A stretch of 7,213 nt of DNA from positions 1 to 7,213 of the forward strand of contig CATPCN010000637.1 of NCBI GenBank assembly GCA_955652855.1, written 5' to 3'. The notes beneath the pieces are model-generated. The model ran no database searches. It was not told where the DNA came from and saw only the letters and a program-made list of their open reading frames with translations. Below, one piece after another: positions 1-5,643 of the stretch (the stretch's first letter is position 1; each line of letters starts with the position of its first letter). The stretch is from an uncultured Chthoniobacterales bacterium (lineage in GTDB: Bacteria > Verrucomicrobiota > Verrucomicrobiae > Chthoniobacterales > UBA10450). A program made the position numbers and the translations under genes.

Positions 1-16
1 ATGCCATACTCCGATT

Positions 17-667
17 ATGGCGATGCAGAGCAAGATGGTCGATCTTCGCAACCTTCTCGCCCAGCGTTTTCCGCAATCGTTTCTTTCGTCGGCCACTTTT
101 CTAACGACTGGTTTACGTGCACTCGATCAAGTGGTCGGTGGCGGCCTGCCCAAAGGCGCAATTACAGAACTGATCAGTCCGCATCCGAGCGCAGGAAGCG
201 GGCGGCTCATTTATTCGCTTCTGGAAGCTGCCCAGCGCGATCGATTTTTCCTCGCGCTGATTGACGGGTGCGATTCGTTTGATCCGGAAGCGCTTGGCAA
301 TTTGCGCCTGCGCCATCTTCTCTGGGTACGCTGCCAACAAGCGCTCGAAGCAGTCAAAGCAGCCGATTTACTTTTGCGCGATGGGAATTTCCCGCTCGTT
401 ATTCTCGATCTTGTTCTGAATGGAATGGGCGAGCTGCGCAAAATTCCGCAGACGACCTGGTATCGCTTGCAACGTCTGGTGGAAACAGCGCCGAGCGCGT
501 TTTTGGTTTTGGCCCGCCACAGCATTGTGAGCAGTGCCCAAATAAAACTTGTGCTCGAAAATCGATGGACGCTGCATGACCTGGAACAAGATCGACATAT
601 TACGCCGCTGAAGTTTCGCGTGCATCGCGTCCAGGGCGTTCGGCAACAATTAGAAATCGCTGGCTGA
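17..667 (+). CDS. imuA: ImuA-like RecA-fold protein of a translesion mutagenesis cassette
   Basis: The 216-residue product follows the RecA core order. Residues 31-51 (TGLRALDQVVGGGLPKGAIT) match the usual entry strand of RecA/ImuA proteins. Residues 54-64 (SPHPSAGSGRL) sit where RecA has its Walker A loop, but the Gly-Lys-Thr is absent. Residues 82-90 (IDGCDSFDP) align with RecA IDAEHALDP, with Cys85 in place of the catalytic Glu. Residues 127-131 (LVILD) form a Walker-B-like strand keeping Asp131. This points to a RecA fold that probably does not hydrolyse ATP. The next gene starts inside its stop codon (TGATG) and encodes an ImuB homologue, the standard ImuA partner in SOS mutasomes with DnaE2; that pairing is the main reason for the name. 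The frame is open to the window edge, and ATGs at 17, 23 and 35 are all possible starts with no clear ribosome site, so the true start could also lie before the window. A generic RecA/SulA-like annotation is the alternative. Confidence 0.8.
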   Translation: MAMQSKMVDLRNLLAQRFPQSFLSSATFLTTGLRALDQVVGGGLPKGAITELISPHPSAGSGRLIYSLLEAAQRDRFFLALIDGCDSFDPEALGNLRLRHLLWVRCQQALEAVKAADLLLRDGNFPLVILDLVLNGMGELRKIPQTTWYRLQRLVETAPSAFLVLARHSIVSSAQIKLVLENRWTLHDLEQDRHITPLKFRVHRVQGVRQQLEIAG

Positions 668-1197
668 TGTTTGCGACGATTTATTTGCCGAATTTTTATT
701 TGCAAGCGGCCACGCGCCATCAGCTGGACCTGCGCGAAAAGCCAGTGGCCCTGCTCGACGATCGGCAACCCAAAAGCCTCGTCATTCAACTCAATCAAGC
801 AGCGGAACAGGCCGGGGTGCGCACCGGAATGACGGCCAGTCAGGGTTTGGCACGCAGCTTAAACCTTGTCGTGAAAACCCGTCTGTCTGCACAGGAAAAA
901 CAAATGGAGGATATCGTACTGCATTTTGCATTCACGCTCGCACCCTATGTGGAGACGACCGGTCCCGGGCTGTGCACCATTCAATTTACCACCAGGAAAA
1001 ATCTCGCGTGCAATGTTTGGCGCGTGATCGAGGTGCTGCGCGAATTAGAAATCCGCGCGCAAGCTGGCATCGCCGAAACACCCGACACGAGCTTACTCGC
1101 AGCATATCTGGCAAAACCGGTGCTAGAGATTCACGACACGAAGACTTTTCTCGCGTCCCTGCCGATCGAAACGCTCGCAATTCCCGAGCGAAACTAA
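667..1197 (+). CDS. imuB: ImuB-like Y-family polymerase homologue, C-terminally truncated
   Basis: The 176-residue product resembles the N-terminal palm and fingers of ImuB/DinB-family polymerases. Residues 1-17 (MFATIYLPNFYLQAATR) match the ImuB opening, residues 26-61 the fingers segment (PVALLDD, then AAEQAGVRTGMTASQGLA), residues 92-101 the second palm motif, and residues 134-151 (GIAETPDTSLLAAYLAKP) the end of the palm. The acidic metal-binding residues of active Y-family enzymes are not visible at either palm position; known ImuB proteins also lack them and act as scaffolds. The family is usually about 450-500 residues. This one ends just where the thumb should begin (LPIETLAIPERN), so the thumb, little finger and C-terminal region carrying the clamp-binding and partner contacts are missing. 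No continuation is found in any frame downstream, because the aquaporin gene begins there on the other strand. The start overlaps the imuA stop by one base, implying translational coupling. It may be a pseudogene, a lineage-specific short form or an assembly join. Confidence 0.75.
   Translation: MFATIYLPNFYLQAATRHQLDLREKPVALLDDRQPKSLVIQLNQAAEQAGVRTGMTASQGLARSLNLVVKTRLSAQEKQMEDIVLHFAFTLAPYVETTGPGLCTIQFTTRKNLACNVWRVIEVLRELEIRAQAGIAETPDTSLLAAYLAKPVLEIHDTKTFLASLPIETLAIPERN
1172..1190 (-). terminator. Possible hairpin terminator after the aquaporin gene
   Basis: Perfect 6-bp arms CGCTCG (1172-1177) and CGAGCG (1185-1190) flank a 7-base loop. Read on the minus strand, the stem begins four bases after the aquaporin stop codon and is followed by only three T residues. 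The stem is GC-rich but short and the U-tract is poor, so it may be a weak terminator, a 3'-end-stabilising hairpin or chance. It lies inside the last codons of the imuB-like frame. No other terminator candidate was seen between the converging genes. Confidence 0.25.
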
Positions 1198-1862
1198 GCA
1201 GCCACGGCCGCGGGTTTTCGCTCGATGAAAATGCGATAAACAAAACCGCCCAAAGCGCCACCGAGGAGTGGTCCAATCCAATAGACGTAATGGGCTTTCC
1301 AAAAACCCGCGGCCAGCGCAGGACCAAAAACGCGCGCCGGATTCATGGCCGCGCCTGTGAGCGGTCCACCAAAAAGAATGTCGAGCGTAATGGTCGCACC
1401 AATGGCGAAGCCGGCGACGGCGCGGCCGCGCCCACGTTCATCGACTGCGGTGGCGTGAACGACAAAGACAAGGAAGAACGTGAGAAGCGCTTCGACTACG
1501 ATTCCCTGCGCCGCGTTCAGATCGATCGCGAGCTGCGGAGTGCCGGTGACGACGACATCGCGATTGAACAAACCGAGACAGATCAGAGCGGCGGTGAAGG
1601 CGCCGAGTAATTGCGCGATCCAGTAACGAATCGCATCCGCGATTCTCATGTGCCCGCCACAAACTAAACCGAATGTCACTGCGGGATTAAGTTGTCCGCC
1701 GGAAATATGCATGGTGGCGGTGGCGAAGGCTCCAATGGTGAGACCATGTGCGAGCGCCACGGCGACAATGTCGCCGCCGGCAGTCTTAATTGCGCCGATT
1801 CCGACGAAGACCAGGGCGAATGTTCCGATAAATTCTGCGAGGCAGGGGCGAAGCTTTTCCAT
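1194..1862 (-). CDS. Aquaporin (MIP family channel) with a TIP-like selectivity filter
   Basis: A complete 222-residue major intrinsic protein, an inner-membrane channel for water or small neutral solutes. It has six hydrophobic helices and both half-helix signatures: HISGGQLNPAVT around residues 52-63 and GAAMNPARVFGPA around 170-182. Counting without gaps from the two NPA motifs against E. coli AqpZ (Phe43, His174, Thr183, Arg189), the constriction residues are His39, Ile162, Ala171 and Arg177. This differs from AqpZ and from GlpF, and matches the H-I-A-R pattern of some plant tonoplast intrinsic proteins. The C-terminal part (HYVYWIGPLLGGALGGFVY) is also TIP-like. I chose the ATG at 1862 because MEKLRPCLAEFIGTF matches the usual MIP opening; an in-frame TTG lies four codons earlier. 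No ribosome site is clear. It is the last minus-strand gene, 57 bp after the TPR gene, so it may be read through from that operon. Its stop overlaps the imuB-like stop by 4 bp. Confidence 0.95.
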   Translation of the reverse strand: MEKLRPCLAEFIGTFALVFVGIGAIKTAGGDIVAVALAHGLTIGAFATATMHISGGQLNPAVTFGLVCGGHMRIADAIRYWIAQLLGAFTAALICLGLFNRDVVVTGTPQLAIDLNAAQGIVVEALLTFFLVFVVHATAVDERGRGRAVAGFAIGATITLDILFGGPLTGAAMNPARVFGPALAAGFWKAHYVYWIGPLLGGALGGFVYRIFIERKPAAVAA

Positions 1863-1919
1863 CGCGCCATACAATCAAAACAACGCGGTGCTGACAACGG
1901 CGTTCTTCCCGATGCGAGA

Positions 1920-4358
1920 TTATCCCCCGACGTAACCGGGATATTTGTCGTGCAACTGCTTCGCGAGTCGATCGGCCTCTTCTTTTTTGCCGGCTTTTGT
2001 AAAGGCGAAGGCTGCTTTTTCCAGAGCGCGCGGCGTAATTGTCGGATCGTCGTAGAGCAATGCGACCCCGAGGAAGGCTTTTCCCGCTTCCTCGAAGTGT
2101 GCGCGCTCGAGTTGGACATCGCCGGCGAGCAATCTCGCTTCGCCGTTCACGCGTCCCTCGGGCTGTAAACTCATGATTTCCTCCGCGATTTTTTGCGCAT
2201 CATCGGGTTTATGCGCGCTGATTTTTGTCGATCCAAGCGCAAGTAACGCCTTCGCCTTGGCCGCGGGATCAGTCGCGACCTGCACATATTTTTCCAGGGC
2301 CGCTTCGGCCCCGGCAAAGTTTTTGAGTTTCGATTCCGTATCGCCGAGATAAAACCAGAACTTCGGCTTCACGTTTCCGAGATTGTCGCTTTGTCCAAGC
2401 GCGCCAAGATATTTTTCGGCAGCAACATAATTTTTTTCATTGTAAAAACCGAGCCCGAGCGACTCTAAAATCTCGGGTGGCACCTTTGCCGTTGGTCCGG
2501 CGACGAGAAAACTGTCCACCTCTTTAATGAGCGTGATCCGATCCCGAAGATAGAAAAAAGAAAGGAGTATTCTAACGGTTGCTGGATCATAATATTGTTC
2601 CTTGTTGAGTTTGCGGGCCGCATCCAGCGCAGGAAGCGCCGCTTTGTAATCCTTCGATTCAAATGCCGCTTTCCCGATAAAATAATTCGCGTCTGCGGCC
2701 CATTGGCTTTTGGGAAATTCCTTAAGCAGTTGGCGAAACGCCTCGGTCATTCCTTTTCCATTATTTTGCTGGCCAAGAATCAGCGCTTTCTGATGCAACG
2801 CCGTCTCGCGCTCCCGAACGTTTGGCAGATTACCGAGCAGCCAATTAAGATCGGCAAGCGCAGCGTCGTAATTTTTCAAGTCTTGGAAAGCTAGCGAGCG
2901 CTGGATCAGAGACTCGGGCACGCGAGGATTGTCTGGAAAATTTTTCAGGAAATAATTGAGCGATTCGACGACTTCTTCCGTGTTTTTCATCTGTGCACTG
3001 CACAAGGCGAGCTTGTAAGCCGATTCGGCGCGCAGCTTCGGGGATAACTGCGAAGCCCGCAGTGCGGTGTAAATCGGAGCGGCCTCGGCAAAATTTTGCG
3101 CCTTGTAATAAGCTTCCGCCTTCAGAAGTCTGGCCTGATCGGCGCGCTCGCCGGTTGGATTCGCCGTTATAAATTGATCGATTTCGCTGAGCAACGCCGG
3201 GGCGTTTGCATTGTAGAGATTGATCAGGCGCTGATATTGGGATTCCTTCGCCTCCTCGCGCTTGGGATATTTCTCGATGATCTGCAAATAAATTCGCTCC
3301 GCTTCATCGACATGGCCGAGGGCACGCTCAGCATTCGCCGCCGAAAGCATGACTTCTGGGCGCATATCTTCCGGTAATTGATCAAGCGTGTGTTTGTAAT
3401 CGGCGAGTAATTGCGCGAATTGGCCAGATTGATATTCCAAACGTAGCAAGGCCGCTTGCGCGATTGGTCTCCAGCGCCCCGCCTCCGGCAGACTGCGCCC
3501 CTTCTGAAGAAGGCTGGCCGCTCTCTCTCCCATGGCATTGTCGATCTTGCCGTTTTCTGCTTGCTGCAACTCGAGGGCGATAAGACCGGCGCGCACGGTC
3601 GCTTCCGCTTTCAGCGACGCTTTCTGTGTTTCGTTTGCGAGCGCTTCGTATTGCTTGAGCGCTTCAGCCTTCCGTCCACTCGCTAGCAAAATCGAAGCAA
3701 CCGTGGTCCGAGAGTCTTCCCGGTATAAATTCGGATGCTTCGCGTCAATGACCTGCAAATAAAGATCGCGCGCTTCATCCTTGCGACCGAGCGCTTCGAG
3801 GCATCGCGCTTCAAAGTATCGCGCGGAAAGCACGGCGGAAGCCTCTTTCACTTTCGCAGCCGCACGATGAAATAAAGGCAGCGCGGCACTGTATTCCTTC
3901 TGCGTGAAATGAGCCTCTGCCATACGATATGCGGCCAGACCCGCAAACTCACTCTCGCCAAACTTATCCAGAACGATTTGAAAATTTGTGCGCGCGAGTT
4001 TTTCTTTGTTCAGCGCCCGATAACATTCACCCAGACAAAAATAGGCATTGGCGCGCCCGCCTCCGCTCGAAAATTGATCGAGATATTTTTGGTACTCGGG
4101 GACCGCAAGATCGTAAAGTTTTCGGCCAAGAAGAGCGTTCGCATAATCGAGTTGCCGTTGCGCCGGCGATTCTCCTTCGACCGATGAAGCTTCAGGAGGA
4201 TTCTCATTCGTCGGTCGTGGTGCCGTCGCTTCCACTGGCGGTTCATCCGCCGGCTGAGCCCGGCGCACTTCAGGAACGCGTTGCCCGAAAACGGGGCGCA
4301 AGACTAACAGCGTTACTGTCAGACAAACGAGGCCGACCGCGCCTCGCGTTATGTTCAT
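1920..4358 (-). CDS. Large secreted tetratricopeptide-repeat protein in an exbB-exbD operon
   Basis: An 812-residue protein. Residues 1-26 form a signal peptide (basic MNITR, hydrophobic VGLVCLTVTLLVL, likely cleavage near VFG-Q), so the mature protein should be periplasmic or outer-membrane-facing. A Pro/Glu/Ala-rich linker follows (about 27-66). From about 67 to the end it is an alpha-helical solenoid of TPR units, seen for example at 69-102 (ALLGRKLYDLAVPEYQKYL), 103-136 (AYFCLGECYRALNKEKLARTNF), 343-365 (AERALGHVDEAERIYLQIIEKYP), 557-590 and 666-699 (FWFYLGDTESKLKNFAGAEAALEKYV). Its length would fit roughly 20 units, which I did not delimit individually. No catalytic domain is seen. Its ATG overlaps the exbD stop (ATGA), so it is coupled to exbD and is probably the periplasmic partner of the ExbB-ExbD motor. 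CpoB/YbgF plays a comparable TPR role in Tol-Pal systems, but this protein is much larger and a match to that family is not shown. Confidence 0.88.
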   Translation of the reverse strand: MNITRGAVGLVCLTVTLLVLRPVFGQRVPEVRRAQPADEPPVEATAPRPTNENPPEASSVEGESPAQRQLDYANALLGRKLYDLAVPEYQKYLDQFSSGGGRANAYFCLGECYRALNKEKLARTNFQIVLDKFGESEFAGLAAYRMAEAHFTQKEYSAALPLFHRAAAKVKEASAVLSARYFEARCLEALGRKDEARDLYLQVIDAKHPNLYREDSRTTVASILLASGRKAEALKQYEALANETQKASLKAEATVRAGLIALELQQAENGKIDNAMGERAASLLQKGRSLPEAGRWRPIAQAALLRLEYQSGQFAQLLADYKHTLDQLPEDMRPEVMLSAANAERALGHVDEAERIYLQIIEKYPKREEAKESQYQRLINLYNANAPALLSEIDQFITANPTGERADQARLLKAEAYYKAQNFAEAAPIYTALRASQLSPKLRAESAYKLALCSAQMKNTEEVVESLNYFLKNFPDNPRVPESLIQRSLAFQDLKNYDAALADLNWLLGNLPNVRERETALHQKALILGQQNNGKGMTEAFRQLLKEFPKSQWAADANYFIGKAAFESKDYKAALPALDAARKLNKEQYYDPATVRILLSFFYLRDRITLIKEVDSFLVAGPTAKVPPEILESLGLGFYNEKNYVAAEKYLGALGQSDNLGNVKPKFWFYLGDTESKLKNFAGAEAALEKYVQVATDPAAKAKALLALGSTKISAHKPDDAQKIAEEIMSLQPEGRVNGEARLLAGDVQLERAHFEEAGKAFLGVALLYDDPTITPRALEKAAFAFTKAGKKEEADRLAKQLHDKYPGYVGG

Positions 4359-4762
4359 TTTGCCGTGGCGAAAGCGACGTTCGTTATGCCCGCTTCGCTG
4401 CAGATATTCAACACTCCGACAATGTTTTTATAAGCGCCGGCTTCGTCACCACGAATCACGACCGCCTGGTCGGCATTCAATTGCACCAAACCTTTTAGCA
4501 GATCCATGAGCTCGGCGCTCGACAATGTGCGTCGATTAACGACGACGTTGCCGTCCGCTTTCACATTCACGATCACGTCGCCAATTGGCGCGGTTTTTTC
4601 CTTGGCTGCGCTCGCTTTTGGAACTTTTACGTCCAACTCATTTTCGTTCCGAGCCGCATTCCAAGTCATGAGGAAGAAAATCAGCAGCAGCAGCAATACA
4701 TCGACAAGCGGCGCCAACTGAATGCCCGGATGTTGCAAGGTAACGCGACCGCGCAAGTTCAT
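4355..4762 (-). CDS. exbD: ExbD/TolR-family proton-channel subunit
   Basis: A 135-residue protein of normal family length with the expected layout: a short cytoplasmic tail, one membrane helix (about residues 16-34, QLAPLVDVLLLLLIFFLMT) and a periplasmic domain to the C-terminus. Asp21 in APLVDVLLLLL corresponds to Asp25 of E. coli ExbD, the protonatable residue in the channel. The periplasmic part shows the family's strand pattern (VIVNVKADGNVVVNRRTLS, then QAVVIRGDEAGAYKNIVGVLNIC). With the ExbB-family protein encoded 51 bp upstream it would form the inner-membrane complex that couples proton flow to work across the envelope. ExbD (TonB systems) and TolR (Tol-Pal) cannot be told apart here because no TonB, TolA, TolB or Pal is in the window. 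The start ATG at 4762 has no clear Shine-Dalgarno sequence. The stop overlaps the TPR gene start by four bases. Confidence 0.93.
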   Translation of the reverse strand: MNLRGRVTLQHPGIQLAPLVDVLLLLLIFFLMTWNAARNENELDVKVPKASAAKEKTAPIGDVIVNVKADGNVVVNRRTLSSAELMDLLKGLVQLNADQAVVIRGDEAGAYKNIVGVLNICSEAGITNVAFATAK

Positions 4763-4776
4763 ATGAGCAGAAATCG

Positions 4777-4794
4777 AGTTTGGAATTCGAAACT
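4777..4794. promoter_or_regulatory. 18-bp near-perfect palindrome between exbB and exbD
   Basis: AGTTTGGAATTCGAAACT reads the same on both strands except for one mismatched pair (positions 6 and 13). It is centred on GAATTC and lies inside the 51-bp gap, ending 14 bases before the exbD start. The shape fits a dimeric-regulator operator; as RNA it would give only a weak AU-rich hairpin. No family consensus was recognised, so function is unproven. Confidence 0.25.
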
Positions 4795-4813
4795 TTCGAC
4801 CGGCGCCGCGGCC

Positions 4814-5584
4814 TTAAAATTCATCTTCGAGTAAGACCGGCGTGCGCTCTGTTCGCTTGTTGTAATAAAGCGAGAGCAATGCGAGCACGTGCGTCACCCC
4901 GGATTCCAGTTCTGAAATCAACTTCTGCGCACGACCGCGAAAGAACGCGTAGAAAATCATCGCCGGAATACCAATGGCAAGGCCAGCCGACGTGTTGATC
5001 AATGCTTCACTGATGCCTTTGGAAAGCTGCACATAACGCGCAGACCCGAGATCCGCGCCAAGTGCGCCGAACGATCGAATGATTCCGATGACCGTGCCAA
5101 GTAAGCCGAGCATCGGCGCAATCATGCCGATATCCGCAAGGTAAGTGACACGGTTGTTCAAACTCGCGGCCGCACGCGTTCCTTCCGTTTCGGCAATTTC
5201 GCGAACTTGTTGAAAATCCGCGTTTGGATTTTTCGTCGTGAAATCGAGCATCTTTTGCACGACGCGTGCGAGGGCTTCGCCGTGACGATTCGAGACGGCG
5301 AGCAAGCCAAGATGATCCCGTTTCCGCAACAACGCGTCAGCCGTGGCCATGTAACCGCTCGAGGCGACCGCGCCGCGGCGGATCGTCAACAAATAAACGA
5401 TCACGAGCATGACCGAAAAGATCGACAATAAAAAGAGCGGCACCATCACCGGCCCAGCCTGGATCATTGCATCGAGAATGGAGCGCGATCGCGGCATATC
5501 CGGCACAATTGCGGGCGTAGCGGTTTGCGCGAGAAGAGGCGTTGCCTTCGCCAGAGCGGCAAAGACCAGGAGGTTAATTTTCAT
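4814..5584 (-). CDS. exbB: MotA/TolQ/ExbB-family proton-channel protein
   Basis: A 256-residue inner-membrane protein. It has an N-terminal hydrophobic leader resembling a signal peptide (residues 1-20, ending PLLAQ), then three membrane segments near 46-68, 148-172 and 195-215. The conserved channel blocks are present: APMLGLLGTVIGIIRSF (156-172), with Thr164 at the position of E. coli ExbB Thr148, and EALINTSAGLAIGIPAMIFY (193-212), with Glu193 and Thr198 at the positions of ExbB Glu176 and Thr181. The cytoplasmic domain lies between the first and second segments. These residues support a working proton channel with the ExbD-family protein encoded next. The ATG at 5584 directly begins the leader (MKINLLVFAALAKA). 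It lies 59 bp after glgE in the same direction, so it may have its own promoter or be read through from glgE. TolQ and ExbB are not separable from sequence alone. Confidence 0.94.
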   Translation of the reverse strand: MKINLLVFAALAKATPLLAQTATPAIVPDMPRSRSILDAMIQAGPVMVPLFLLSIFSVMLVIVYLLTIRRGAVASSGYMATADALLRKRDHLGLLAVSNRHGEALARVVQKMLDFTTKNPNADFQQVREIAETEGTRAAASLNNRVTYLADIGMIAPMLGLLGTVIGIIRSFGALGADLGSARYVQLSKGISEALINTSAGLAIGIPAMIFYAFFRGRAQKLISELESGVTHVLALLSLYYNKRTERTPVLLEDEF

Positions 5585-5599
5585 GCCGAAAGTTCGTTT

Positions 5600-5628
5600 A
5601 TCATAGGCGGCGGACGCGAAGGACGCAA
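5600..5628 (-). promoter_or_regulatory. Possible sigma70-type promoter for the exbB-exbD-TPR operon
   Basis: On the minus strand a TATGAT hexamer (5600-5605, five of six to TATAAT) lies 17 bp from TTGCGT (5623-5628, only TTG in agreement with TTGACA). The -10 box ends 15 bases before the exbB ATG, giving a very short leader of about 8-9 bases. The good -10 and correct spacing are offset by the weak -35 and by the tandem 9-bp repeat that supplies it. Confidence 0.25.
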
Positions 5629-5629
5629 A
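5612..5629. repeat. Tandem 9-bp repeat, two units, in the glgE-exbB gap
   Basis: GGACGCGAA is followed directly by GGACGCAAA, eight of nine bases identical. Non-coding repeats of this GGCGCAAAG/GACGCGAAG flavour occur between genes in various environmental bacteria, as far as I recall. Only two units are present here, so it may be a remnant or chance. It overlaps the spacer and -35 region of the candidate exbB promoter. Confidence 0.35.
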
Positions 5630-5643
5630 CGTCGACAGGCTGG

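Noticed and set aside
1..264. Open frame beginning at the first base (MPYSDYGDAEQD...)
   Set aside because: No recognisable motif; the overlapping frame starting at 17 carries the RecA/ImuA pattern.
211..798. A 195-codon open frame on the minus strand opposite imuA and the start of imuB
   Set aside because: Its product is Arg/Ser-rich with no motif, and the + strand frames carry clear family matches over the same bases.
972..1610. A 212-codon open frame on the + strand bridging the imuB end and the aquaporin gene
   Set aside because: It is out of frame with imuB, its translation has no ImuB-like or other recognisable motif and is rich in Arg/Asp/Glu as expected opposite a GC-rich membrane-protein gene; the aquaporin on the other strand is certain.
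1863..1919. Promoter or terminator in the TPR-aquaporin gap (TTGTCA as -35, and a broken AACGC/GCGTT stem)
   Set aside because: The best -10 at correct spacing agrees at only three of six bases and would leave almost no leader before the ATG; the stem has five pairs then a mismatch and no T-run.
3929..4498. A 189-codon open frame on the + strand opposite the TPR and exbD genes
   Set aside because: Low-complexity Arg/His-rich translation with no motif; it crosses two well-supported genes on the other strand.
4683..4694. AGC trinucleotide run (four units)
   Set aside because: It is the reverse complement of CTG leucine codons in the ExbD membrane helix and needs no repeat explanation.
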